Source: UBA11475 sp045655805 (GTDB taxonomy: Bacteria > Bacillota > Clostridia > Christensenellales > Borkfalkiaceae). Taken from it: 64,000 nt of DNA. Under the pieces are notes generated by a model. That model searched no databases. It had not been told where the DNA came from and saw only the letters and a list, made by a program, of their open reading frames with translations. The position numbers were made by a program, and so were the translations under genes. Of the stretch, positions 24,296 to 31,362 are shown one piece after another (positions within the stretch are counted from its first letter, which is position 1; every line of letters starts with the position of its first letter). The stretch lies in assembly GCA_045655805.1 (NCBI GenBank), contig JAZOPZ010000015.1, forward strand, positions 41,761-105,760. The letters are read 5' to 3'.

Positions 24296-24309
24296 CGGTT
24301 TAATATTTG

Positions 24310-24340
24310 GTGGGAGAGTGGGTGCACTCGTCATTACCAC
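24310..24340 (+). promoter_or_regulatory. L1-type leader before rplA
   Basis: GTGGGA, hairpin GAGTG-GGTG-CACTC, then GTCATTA-CCAC; the same frame as at 23801. The AAGGAGG ribosome-binding site follows at once, so L1 binding could block its own translation. Confidence 0.6.
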
Positions 24341-24355
24341 AAGGAGGATTTTTAA

Positions 24356-25042
24356 ATGAAACACGGAAAAAAGTACGTTGATAGCGCTAAAACTATCGAC
24401 AAAGCAAAATTATATGATGCCAAAGAAGCAATGGATTTAGTAGTTGCTACTTCAAAGGCAAAATTTGATGAAACCATTGAATTACACGTTAAACTCGGTG
24501 TTGACCCAAAACAAGCAGACCAACAAGTTCGTGGCGTTATCGTATTACCTAACGGTACCGGTAAGGACGTAAAGGTTTTAGTTCTTGCTAAAGGTGAAAG
24601 AGCAGACATCGCTCGTGAAGCAGGCGCAGATTTCGTAGGCGCTGAAGAAATGGTTCAAAAAATTCAAACAGAAAACTGGTTTGATTACGACGTAATTATT
24701 ACCACCCCTGATATGATGGGTATCGTTGGTAGAATTGGTAAGATTTTAGGTCCTAAAGGCTTAATGCCAAACCCAAAATCAGGTACCGTTACTATGGATA
24801 TCGCAAAGGCTGTTAAAGATACCAAAGCAGGTAAAGTTGAATACAGACTTGACAAAAACGCTATTATCCACTGCCCAATCGGCAAGAAGAGTTTCGGTTC
24901 TGAAAAACTTATGGAAAACTACGACGCTTTAATCGACGCTATTATCAAGGCAAAACCTGCCGCTGCTAAAGGTCAATATTTAAGAAGCGTTGCAGTTGCT
25001 AGCACCATGGGCCCTGGCATCAAACTCGCTGCTAAAATCTAA
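24356..25042 (+). CDS. rplA: 50S ribosomal protein L1
   Basis: L1 forms the mobile L1 stalk and represses its own operon by binding the leader. Conserved blocks: IELHVKLGVDPKQADQQVRG, LPNGTGKDVKVLVLAKGE, GPKGLMPNPKSGTVT and a C-terminal SVAVASTMGPGIKL. At 228 aa it is normal. ATG 24356 follows AAGGAGGATTTTTAA. Confidence 0.98.
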   Translation: MKHGKKYVDSAKTIDKAKLYDAKEAMDLVVATSKAKFDETIELHVKLGVDPKQADQQVRGVIVLPNGTGKDVKVLVLAKGERADIAREAGADFVGAEEMVQKIQTENWFDYDVIITTPDMMGIVGRIGKILGPKGLMPNPKSGTVTMDIAKAVKDTKAGKVEYRLDKNAIIHCPIGKKSFGSEKLMENYDALIDAIIKAKPAAAKGQYLRSVAVASTMGPGIKLAAKI

Positions 25043-25119
25043 TTCTTAAGGTTTTCGCCTTAAAAATAAAGTCTAAAACAAGGCTTTGCAAATTAAAAAC
25101 AAAAATGCGGTGAAATCGT

Positions 25120-25148
25120 TTGACAAAAGTTATTGTCAATGATAAAAT
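25120..25148 (+). promoter_or_regulatory. Sigma-A promoter of rplJ-rplL
   Basis: TTGACA at 25120-25125, 17-bp spacer, TAAAAT at 25143-25148. Confidence 0.8.
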
Positions 25149-25165
25149 TACCGTGTAATTGAATA

Positions 25166-25242
25166 ACCGTAGACAGTCGGTGTCTAACGTAAAGGGCAAT
25201 AGCCCACCGACCGAGGTAATCAGTATTTAGTTTTTCGTAATT
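25166..25242 (+). ncRNA. L10 leader (ribosomal protein L10-binding mRNA element)
   Basis: ACCGTAGACAGTCGGTG and AGCCCACCGACCGAGGTAAT carry the characteristic AGACAG...CCGACCGAGGT blocks of the L10 leader. L10-L12 binding is expected to favour the downstream terminator. Confidence 0.85.
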
Positions 25243-25278
25243 AACTCTTGATTGCTTTGGCGTGGTCAAGAGTTTTTT
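25243..25278 (+). terminator. Attenuator terminator of the L10 leader
   Basis: AACTCTTGA pairs with TCAAGAGTT, followed by a T-run to 25278; about 65 nt before the rplJ start. Confidence 0.8.
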
Positions 25279-25342
25279 CGTTATATTCGATAGATACGGT
25301 TTGCCGAAAGGCTTTTCACAAAAATATAGGAGGTAACGACAA

Positions 25343-25843
25343 GTGTCAGCAAACGTTGAACTTAAAAAGCAAGTAGTTGCGGATATTACCGAAAAGATTC
25401 AAAATTCAAAGTCTGTTGTGTTGGTACACTTTGCAGGTCTTACCGTTGCAGAAGATACCGCTATCAGAAATGAATTCAGAAAAGCAAACGTTGAATACAA
25501 GGTTTACAAAAACACCCTTGTTAGAAAAGCGTTTGAAGGTCTTAACGTAACTGATTTTACACAAGACTTAAACGGTCCTACTGCAGTTGCTTTTGGTGCT
25601 GAAGAAACCGATGCAGCAAAACAAGTAGTAGATGCAGCAAAGAAGTACGGTGAAAAAATGGCTGTTAAGAGTGGTTACATTGATGGCAAGTACGTTGATG
25701 AAAAGGGCGTTAAAGCATACGCTGCAATTCCATCAAAGCCAGAACTTTACTCTATGCTCGCAGGTACTTTATGCAACTTTACGAGAGGTCTTGCAGTTGC
25801 TATTAAAGCAGTTGCAGACAAGATGGCTGAAGCACAAGCCTAA
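25343..25843 (+). CDS. rplJ: 50S ribosomal protein L10
   Basis: L10 anchors the L7/L12 stalk. The start is GTG 25343, after AGGAGGTAACGACAA. Conserved elements: KQVVADITEKIQNSKSVVLV, EYKVYKNTLVRKAF, LNGPTAVAFG, and the C-terminal helix that binds L12 dimers. At 166 aa it is typical. It is autoregulated through the leader upstream. Confidence 0.98.
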   Translation: MSANVELKKQVVADITEKIQNSKSVVLVHFAGLTVAEDTAIRNEFRKANVEYKVYKNTLVRKAFEGLNVTDFTQDLNGPTAVAFGAEETDAAKQVVDAAKKYGEKMAVKSGYIDGKYVDEKGVKAYAAIPSKPELYSMLAGTLCNFTRGLAVAIKAVADKMAEAQA

Positions 25844-25889
25844 TCGTGCTATCAAAAAATTTATTTAGAAAATTCGGAGGAAATTAAAA

Positions 25890-26258
25890 ATGGCAGATAT
25901 CGCAAAGATGATTGAAGAAATCAAAGGTATGACAGTTGTTGAACTCAACGACTTAGTAAAAGCAATTGAAGAAGAATTCGGCGTAAGCGCAGCAGCTCCA
26001 GTAGCAGTTGCAGGTGTTGCAGCAGCAGATGCTCCAGCAGTAGAAGAAAAGACTGAATTCAAAGTATCTATTAAAGAAGTTGGTGGCAACAAGATTGCAG
26101 TTATCAAAGCAATCAGAGAAATCACCGGTCTTGGCTTAGTAGAAGCAAAGAAACTCGTAGAAGAAAAGGGCGTTATCAAAGACAGCGCTTCAAAAGAAGA
26201 AGCAGACAAGATTGCCGAAGCTTTAAAGGCTGCAGGCGCAGAAGCTGCTATCGACTAA
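25890..26258 (+). CDS. rplL: 50S ribosomal protein L7/L12
   Basis: This is the stalk protein that recruits translation GTPases. It has an N-terminal dimerisation helix pair (KGMTVVELNDLVKAIEEEF), an Ala-rich hinge, and the C-terminal domain with KVSIKEVGGNKIAVIKAIR and EAKKLVEEKGVIKDSASKEE. At 122 aa it is full length. It lies 46 nt after rplJ with CGGAGG as ribosome-binding site. Confidence 0.98.
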   Translation: MADIAKMIEEIKGMTVVELNDLVKAIEEEFGVSAAAPVAVAGVAAADAPAVEEKTEFKVSIKEVGGNKIAVIKAIREITGLGLVEAKKLVEEKGVIKDSASKEEADKIAEALKAAGAEAAID

Positions 26259-26272
26259 TTTTTGTGAAAATT

Positions 26273-26304
26273 CAAGGAACGGACAACCGTTCCTTGTTTT
26301 TTTT
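26273..26304 (+). terminator. Intrinsic terminator after rplL
   Basis: CAAGGAACGG / CCGTTCCTTG (with an extra A at the loop) followed by eight Ts. Confidence 0.92.
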
Positions 26305-26386
26305 GCAATTTTTTTGCTAATTGTCTAGTTTAGACAAAATTCTTGCATACATTTTTTATGGCGTTTCTAAAAAGTGGAAATAAGCA

Positions 26387-26415
26387 TTGACAAACGCTCG
26401 TTTTTTTAGTAAAAT
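26387..26415 (+). promoter_or_regulatory. Sigma-A promoter of the cyclophilin-like lipoprotein gene
   Basis: TTGACA at 26387-26392, 17-bp spacer, TAAAAT at 26410-26415. Confidence 0.75.
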
Positions 26416-26466
26416 ATAATAACGGAAATATATTTAAATGGCTTTAGCCATTTTAGTGGAGATTAT

Positions 26467-27339
26467 ATGAAAAAGATTTTTACAGCATTTTTGACTTTGA
26501 TTATGCTCGTGGTTTGCTGTTTTTCACTTACTGCTTGCAAAAAGAAGGACTTTGTTGAGGTTGAATTCGAGTTCACCGTTGGTGCTGAAACGGTAATAAT
26601 TAACTACACTTTATACGGCCATTTAGCGCCTGAAAGCGTAAAACAATTTAAAGAACTCGTTAATAACGATTACTACGACGGCGCTGTTATGTATTCGTCT
26701 AGCGTTTTAAGTACCGGTGCTAGACTTTTAGGTAAATACAAGTTTGATACTAACGGCAATCTTGTTATGAACGAAGAAGTTGCTACTATTAAAGGTGAAT
26801 TTGCTAAAGGTGGTACTTTAGGTTCTGACCTTAAAGCAAACAAGGGAAACCTTTGCGTTTTCCGTTGGTGGGATATCGAAGCAGGTTTTGACAACAGTGG
26901 CTTTGATACCGGTTCGCTCGGCAATATTATTATTCCTACGAACGGTGGTTTTGAAGACGTTCAAAACAACAGCACGACCGTAGCGGTTTTCGGCGTTATT
27001 GATGAAGGTTCTGTAAAATCTTTAGATAAAATTATAAGTGGTAACGAAAACGCTTGGAAGTCTGAAAATAAAGATACTTTCCACGTGTTCTATTATGAAG
27101 AAGACGGCGCTCTTAAACTCGTAATCTTGAATAATGAAGATTATCAAGCAAAGGTAAAAGATGGCGTTTACACTATCAGTGAAAATAACGGAACTAAAGA
27201 AACCGTTGAAATTTTCAATCCTAGTGAATACGAAGGCTCCAACGAAGGCTGGACTTCGGCTAAATATCAACAAGACACCGTTGAAGTTCCAAAATCAGCG
27301 TACAGAATTACCTTAAAAAACATTACTATTAAAAAATAA
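26467..27339 (+). CDS. Lipoprotein with a divergent cyclophilin-type fold
   Basis: A signal peptide with lipobox (FSLTAC, Cys at about 24) predicts an extracytoplasmic lipoprotein. The remainder resembles a cyclophilin (peptidyl-prolyl isomerase): INYTLYGHLAPESVKQFKELV-NNDYYDGAVMYS matches the N-terminal PPIase block, and IIIPTNGGFEDVQNNSTTVAVFGVIDEG the later part with the VFGxVxxG strand. The usual FHRV and QFFI active-site motifs are not conserved, so isomerase activity is doubtful. It has its own promoter and terminator. Confidence 0.75.
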   Translation: MKKIFTAFLTLIMLVVCCFSLTACKKKDFVEVEFEFTVGAETVIINYTLYGHLAPESVKQFKELVNNDYYDGAVMYSSSVLSTGARLLGKYKFDTNGNLVMNEEVATIKGEFAKGGTLGSDLKANKGNLCVFRWWDIEAGFDNSGFDTGSLGNIIIPTNGGFEDVQNNSTTVAVFGVIDEGSVKSLDKIISGNENAWKSENKDTFHVFYYEEDGALKLVILNNEDYQAKVKDGVYTISENNGTKETVEIFNPSEYEGSNEGWTSAKYQQDTVEVPKSAYRITLKNITIKK

Positions 27340-27341
27340 TT

Positions 27342-27364
27342 AAAAGCACCTTAAGGTGCTTTTT
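27342..27364 (+). terminator. Intrinsic terminator
   Basis: AAAAGCACC / GGTGCTTTTT-type stem around TTAA. Confidence 0.85.
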
Positions 27365-27368
27365 AATT

Positions 27369-27396
27369 TTGACATATTATAATTTCGTGTTATAAT
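27369..27396 (+). promoter_or_regulatory. Sigma-A promoter of the SPFH gene
   Basis: TTGACA at 27369-27374, 16-bp spacer, TATAAT at 27391-27396. Confidence 0.8.
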
Positions 27397-27419
27397 ATAT
27401 TATATAAAGGAGATAAAGT

Positions 27420-28424
27420 ATGGAAGAAAAGATTTTAACGAATAAAAAGAACGGTATGGCCGTTATGTTTTTAATTATCTTTGGAATTCTTGCTTGTATC
27501 GGGCTCGCTGTAGTATTAGGCGTGTTCGTACACGAAGGGTTAATTGTAATTCCAATGGTGTGCGCTATTGCGTTGGCAGTTTGTACTGCAGGTCTTAAGG
27601 TTTTAAAACCACAAGAAGCATTAGTTTTAACGCTTTTTGGTAAGTACAAAGGCACGCTTAAGGGGGATGGTTTTTACTTTGTAAACCCTTTCTGTGTAGG
27701 TTTTAACCCTGCGTCAAAAACAAAGTTAAACCAAAGTGGCGACGTAAGCAGTTCCGGTGGTATAATAGCAACCCTTTCTGGCGCTGACAAGGCTGGTGAA
27801 GTCGTAGTTCCAAGCAATAAAATTTCATTAAAAATTATGACGCTCAACAATAGCCGTCAAAAGATTAACGATTGTTTAGGCAATCCTATTGAAATAGGTA
27901 TTGCAGTTATGTGGAGAGTTGTTGATACTGCAAAGGCTGTTTTTAACGTTGATAACTATAAGGAATATTTATCACTTCAATGCGACAGTGCTTTAAGAAA
28001 TATCGTTCGTATTTATCCTTACGACGTAGCGCCTAACGTAGATACTACGGGTGACGGCGTTGCTGACGAAGGTAGTTTGCGTGGTTCGTCTGAAGTAGTT
28101 GCTAATAGAATTAAAGATGAAATTCAATGCCGTGTAAACGAAGCGGGTATTGAGATCGTTGAAGCGCGTATAACTCACCTTGCTTACGCACCTGAAATTG
28201 CTGCCGTTATGCTCCAACGCCAACAAGCATCTGCTATTATCGACGCTAGAAAGATGATTGTAGACGGGGCAGTTGGTATGGTTGAAATGGCACTTGCTCG
28301 TCTTGCTGAAAACAAAACTATCGTTCTTGATGACGCTCAAAAGGCTCAAATGGTTTCTAACTTATTAGTAGTATTGTGCGGAAATAAGGACGCTCAACCA
28401 GTTGTAAATTCAGGTAACGTTTAA
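27420..28424 (+). CDS. SPFH/Band-7 (stomatin-like) membrane protein
   Basis: Two N-terminal membrane helices (about 13-65) are followed by an SPFH domain: VLKPQEALVLTLFGKYKGTL and GDGFYFVNPF, then VVVPSNKISLKIMTLNNSRQKINDCLGNPIEIGIAVMWRV (given in pieces: ISLKIMTLNNSRQKINDC, NPIEIGIAVMWRV). The helical tail includes VEARITHLAYAPEIAAVML and QRQQASAIIDARKMIV, typical of prohibitin/HflK-like scaffolds. Such proteins organise membrane microdomains. ATG 27420 follows AAAGGAGATAAAGT. Monocistronic. Confidence 0.85.
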   Translation: MEEKILTNKKNGMAVMFLIIFGILACIGLAVVLGVFVHEGLIVIPMVCAIALAVCTAGLKVLKPQEALVLTLFGKYKGTLKGDGFYFVNPFCVGFNPASKTKLNQSGDVSSSGGIIATLSGADKAGEVVVPSNKISLKIMTLNNSRQKINDCLGNPIEIGIAVMWRVVDTAKAVFNVDNYKEYLSLQCDSALRNIVRIYPYDVAPNVDTTGDGVADEGSLRGSSEVVANRIKDEIQCRVNEAGIEIVEARITHLAYAPEIAAVMLQRQQASAIIDARKMIVDGAVGMVEMALARLAENKTIVLDDAQKAQMVSNLLVVLCGNKDAQPVVNSGNV

Positions 28425-28450
28425 TCAAGTAATTTAATATTTTGCAAATT

Positions 28451-28486
28451 AAAAGCACGCTATATTAAAGTATAGCGTGCTTTTTT
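28451..28486. terminator. Bidirectional terminator
   Basis: AAAAGCACGCTATA / TATAGCGTGCTTTTTT, between the SPFH gene and the convergent XRE gene. Confidence 0.9.
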
Positions 28487-28520
28487 ATTGAATTTGTAGG
28501 GCAGTTTAATTAAGTGCATT

Positions 28521-28739
28521 TTATTTATCGCGACCAACTAATTCGTCCAAAGTGACGCAGTATAATTCGGCAAGTTTAACGCAAAAATCAATGCTTGGTA
28601 AAATCTTACCGCTTTCCCATCTGCTTATATTTTGATGAGAGGTATTTATCATTTTAGCGACGGTTGATTGGCTTAAACCTAATCTTTCCCTGTGTTCTTT
28701 TAGTGATTCGCCATAATTTAACGTTGATTTTGTTTCCAT
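28521..28739 (-). CDS. Small XRE-family repressor, 72 aa
   Basis: The protein is a bare helix-turn-helix: LKEHRERLGLSQSTVAKMI-NTSHQNISRWESGKI, then LPSIDFCVKLAELYCVTLDELVG, the Cro/CI-type pattern. On the minus strand an extended -10 (TGCTATAAT, 28746-28754) lies 6 nt before the ATG with no ribosome-binding site, predicting a leaderless mRNA. A TTGTGC/GCACAA-type palindrome overlaps its own promoter (28752-28765), and another lies in the promoter of the divergent gene, suggesting auto- and cross-repression. Confidence 0.88.
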   Translation of the reverse strand: METKSTLNYGESLKEHRERLGLSQSTVAKMINTSHQNISRWESGKILPSIDFCVKLAELYCVTLDELVGRDK

Positions 28740-28751
28740 ACTAAAATTATA

Positions 28752-28795
28752 GCACTTTTTTGTGCAAGATGCTTGACATGCACAAATTTGTGCGA
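28752..28795. promoter_or_regulatory. Candidate operators of the XRE repressor
   Basis: GCAC-TTTTTT-GTGC at 28752-28765 and TGCACAAATTTGTGC at 28779-28793. The second is a perfect 14-bp palindrome GCACAAATTTGTGC and lies between the -35 and -10 boxes of the rightward promoter. Confidence 0.6.
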
Positions 28796-28801
28796 TATAA
28801 T
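28773..28801 (+). promoter_or_regulatory. Consensus sigma-A promoter with internal operator
   Basis: TTGACA at 28773-28778, 17-bp spacer, TATAAT at 28796-28801: a perfect match to consensus, so tight repression is likely. Confidence 0.85.
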
Positions 28802-28847
28802 ATTATTGCAAACTCCGGTTGTCGCACGATAAGTTAATGATATAAAA

Positions 28848-28883
28848 GGAATAACGGTGTTTTTCTGTTATTCTTTTTATTTT
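28848..28883 (+). terminator. Terminator-like hairpin in the leader of the zincin-like gene
   Basis: GAATAAC (28849-28855) pairs with GTTATTC (28867-28873), followed by TTTTTATTTT. With the promoter at 28773 it would release an RNA of about 75 nt, or attenuate the gene at 28971. Confidence 0.5.
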
Positions 28884-28970
28884 AAAAAATTTATTAAATA
28901 TTTTATTTATGACAAAAACTGTCATATATTACGCCTTATAATAAAACTGTACTACAAGCGAGGGGCTTTT

Positions 28971-29567
28971 ATGAAGGCAAAAAAAAGAAAAAATGAATTT
29001 TCAAAAAAAGATTTTGTTAAAACGATTATTGCTGTAATAAATAGAAGTTTAAGCGATTTCGACTATACTAGAAAGCCTTACCTTAAAGAAACTAAATTAG
29101 AAGGTGACGCCTTAATGGCTTTTTACGGTAGGGGTAAATTTACAGTTGTTGCTTACGATTACGATAAGTTTAGAAAAAGAGTGCGCAATGATGACTCTCA
29201 TTTGCAATACGTTTTTGCCGTTCAATGTATGGCGCACGAGATGCGACACTATTATCAACACCGTCAAATTACGGCATTAAACCCCGTTGAAAATAAAAAA
29301 ACTATTGACGAGTGGCGGGAGAATAAAATCGTAAAATCTCGTAGTAAAAACAAAGTTGACGATTACGAATATTGGTTTTCGTCAAGAGAACTTGACGCAA
29401 ATTTATACGGGCACGTGTTTGCATTATACCATTTAAAAAGAGTAGTACTTGACTCTATCCGTAGCGAAGACCACTTTAACGCACTTAAAAAATATTATAA
29501 GCGTTTAGGTGGTAAACACGTTAAAAAATACTTTCCTAATAAAATTAAAAAAATCGTAAAAAAATAA
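28971..29567 (+). CDS. Zincin-like metallopeptidase-fold protein, 198 aa
   Basis: The ATG at 28971 follows GCGAGGGGCTTTT; the longer reading from 28857 is AT-rich leader. The protein is very basic (many Lys/Arg). It contains AHEMRHYYQHRQ, a HExxH zinc motif, and about 65 residues later SSRELDANLYGHVFA, resembling the ExxA-type third-ligand helix of gluzincins such as ImmA/IrrE. It ends in a Lys-rich tail (KKYFPNKIKKIVKK). A divergent small XRE gene lies upstream. XRE repressor plus HExxH protein recalls the ImmR/ImmA antirepressor pair of mobile elements, but gene order differs and cleavage of the repressor is only a guess. Confidence 0.6.
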   Translation: MKAKKRKNEFSKKDFVKTIIAVINRSLSDFDYTRKPYLKETKLEGDALMAFYGRGKFTVVAYDYDKFRKRVRNDDSHLQYVFAVQCMAHEMRHYYQHRQITALNPVENKKTIDEWRENKIVKSRSKNKVDDYEYWFSSRELDANLYGHVFALYHLKRVVLDSIRSEDHFNALKKYYKRLGGKHVKKYFPNKIKKIVKK

Positions 29568-29590
29568 ACGCTCCGTTTAGGAGCGTTTAT
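29566..29590. terminator. Bidirectional terminator
   Basis: AAACGCTCC / GGAGCGTTT with a 5-nt loop, overlapping the stop codon of the zincin-like gene. Confidence 0.8.
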
Positions 29591-29610
29591 TTATGCAAAA
29601 AATTATAAAT

Positions 29611-29635
29611 GGTCAATTTTCACGATACCGTTTGG
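29611..29635 (-). repeat. Dispersed AACGGT repeat (minus strand)
   Basis: On the minus strand it reads ACGGTATCGTGAAAATTGACC, one base longer than shown in most copies; ends at 29611-29612 in a convergent intergenic gap. Confidence 0.55.
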
Positions 29636-29647
29636 CGTTAAACAGGG

Positions 29648-30562
29648 TTAATCTAGTAGTTTTATATTTTTAACTTTGTAATTTTCAAACTCGACTTTAC
29701 ATCTTTTTATTATAAAGTCGTATTCATCAAAATCGCTAGGGTATACAAGCCCCAACTCGTTAATGCCGTCTTGCATAGGGACAACCTTAATAAATTTGCC
29801 TAAATAGTCGGGAATAAGATCTGATTTTTCCTTAAGGTTTTGCGCTAGAAAAAAATCGCAGTTACCACCGATTGCTATTTCCTCTAAAAATGCGACAGAT
29901 AAAACTTCTGGTGGTAAATCGTATAAGTCGGCAGGGTTTATAGGTTTTACGCTAACTGTTGAGTTGACGCCGTTAAAAAATGAGAACTCTCTTTTTACTT
30001 CGTGACGGGCGATATCGTTAACGGTTTCTATTATCGTTAGAGTGTTGTTTAGTAAAACTTCGTTGCAGTTGCCAGAATATATTTCGCTGACTTTTTCACT
30101 CGAAATATGGTAAGCCGTTGCTTTTTGTATGTCGGTAAAAAACACGCAAACTACGGCTGTATAACCAAAATTTTCGATATATACCTCGGCGTTTTGACTA
30201 TAAAAGGGATAAGAGAAAATTTCAGCAAAATTGTTTTGAATTTCAATTGCCACCTTTAGCCCACCGTCACCGTAAACGGTTGCGCTAACGCCTTGCAGGT
30301 TTTTTTGGGCAATTAGCGTAAATGCACGGTAAATTTTGCGTTTGGTAAAACACAATGCAATATCATTAGGGTAGCGTACTGTAAAAACCTCTTTCGGTTT
30401 ATAAATTTTTTCACCGTCAAAAACTACGGTAGAAGGAAGCGCATCGTCGGGGTAAAATACCGTAACGCACTTTTTATCGTCGAATTTTAAGTTTGTTCCA
30501 TTGCAAACTCTAGTTTCACCGTCAATCATAATAACGGAATGCTCGGGGGCGGAAATAATCAT
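29648..30562 (-). CDS. Hypothetical protein, 304 aa
   Basis: No signal peptide or membrane helix is seen. The composition is beta-rich with many aromatic residues, for example VSATVYGDGGLKVAIEIQNN and YIENFGYTAVVCVFFTD. The C-terminal part contains LYDLPPEVLSVAFLEEIAIGG and a DFDEYDFIIKRCKVEFENY segment. The N-terminal half resembles two small beta domains. I recognise no family or active site. It is divergent from the gene at 30625, with about 60 nt between starts, so they may be co-regulated. Function unknown. Confidence 0.65.
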   Translation of the reverse strand: MIISAPEHSVIMIDGETRVCNGTNLKFDDKKCVTVFYPDDALPSTVVFDGEKIYKPKEVFTVRYPNDIALCFTKRKIYRAFTLIAQKNLQGVSATVYGDGGLKVAIEIQNNFAEIFSYPFYSQNAEVYIENFGYTAVVCVFFTDIQKATAYHISSEKVSEIYSGNCNEVLLNNTLTIIETVNDIARHEVKREFSFFNGVNSTVSVKPINPADLYDLPPEVLSVAFLEEIAIGGNCDFFLAQNLKEKSDLIPDYLGKFIKVVPMQDGINELGLVYPSDFDEYDFIIKRCKVEFENYKVKNIKLLD

Positions 30563-30624
30563 AATATAATATATGTATAAAATCGGTGTGTAATGTCAAT
30601 AACACTATCAAAAGGAGGTTTTGT

Positions 30625-31296
30625 ATGAATAAAATTTATGGTTACGACGATAAACTTATGATAAAACTCATTGATTTTATAAAGAATAGGCAAGGCGAAA
30701 ATTTAACGACGCTTTTTAAGGAGTTTTCTATTTTAACTGGAAAGTCTGGTGGAACTATTAGAAATCTTTACTACGCCATAGCAAAAAAAGCAGAGCAGGA
30801 TGACGACTTTAAGAAAACATACCTTAAAGGAACTGATTTTAAAACTGGTAAAGTGGAAAGGTTTACCCCTGAAGGCGAAAGGGAACTATTGAAAAAGATT
30901 ATGCAAGAAAGATTAAATACTCGGTCAACTCGTTCAGCCGTGTTAAAACTTTCGGGTGGGGACGGTAAAACGGCACTCCGTTATCAAAACAAATATCGTA
31001 GCGCGCTTAAAAATAACACGCCACTTTTAGAAGAATTAGCCGATGAACTTTCATTAGAGCGTGGCGAAAAGTATCCCACTTTTTATAAGGAAAAATTTCA
31101 GCAAAGCGCTATTAACGAAGTCAAGGCAGAAATCAATTCTTTAGTGGAAAAAATAGCGCTTAAACTTCGAAAGGAGAACGAGTTTTTAAAATGTGAAAAC
31201 GCTAGGCTTCAATCTGAAGTCGAACGATTAACTCTTTTAACGCAAAGTAACGGTATAAATTATCTTAAGGCAAGTACCACGGCAAAAAGTAATTGA
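30625..31296 (+). CDS. Putative DNA-binding protein, helical N-terminus and coiled-coil tail
   Basis: ATG 30625 follows a strong AAAGGAGGTTTTGT site; the longer reading from 30586 would include it. Residues about 5-50 form a helical domain with the pattern KLIDFIKNRQGENLTTLFKE and GKSGGTIRNLYYAIAKK, like the Myb/SANT-type helices of sporulation regulators such as RsfA. A second similar helical unit lies near 75-130. The C-terminus is a coiled coil (LRKENEFLKCENARLQSEVE). The overall plan suggests a dimeric transcription factor; the RsfA comparison is weak. Confidence 0.6.
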   Translation: MNKIYGYDDKLMIKLIDFIKNRQGENLTTLFKEFSILTGKSGGTIRNLYYAIAKKAEQDDDFKKTYLKGTDFKTGKVERFTPEGERELLKKIMQERLNTRSTRSAVLKLSGGDGKTALRYQNKYRSALKNNTPLLEELADELSLERGEKYPTFYKEKFQQSAINEVKAEINSLVEKIALKLRKENEFLKCENARLQSEVERLTLLTQSNGINYLKASTTAKSN

Positions 31297-31327
31297 TTTG
31301 ACGGTCGCTGATTTATGGTTAAATGTA

Positions 31328-31356
31328 TTGACTAATAACGAAAAATGATATACAAT
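31328..31356 (+). promoter_or_regulatory. Promoter of the iscS-like gene, predicting a leaderless mRNA
   Basis: TTGACT at 31328-31333, 17-bp spacer, TACAAT at 31351-31356; the ATG at 31363 begins 6 nt later. Confidence 0.7.
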
Positions 31357-31362
31357 TTAACT

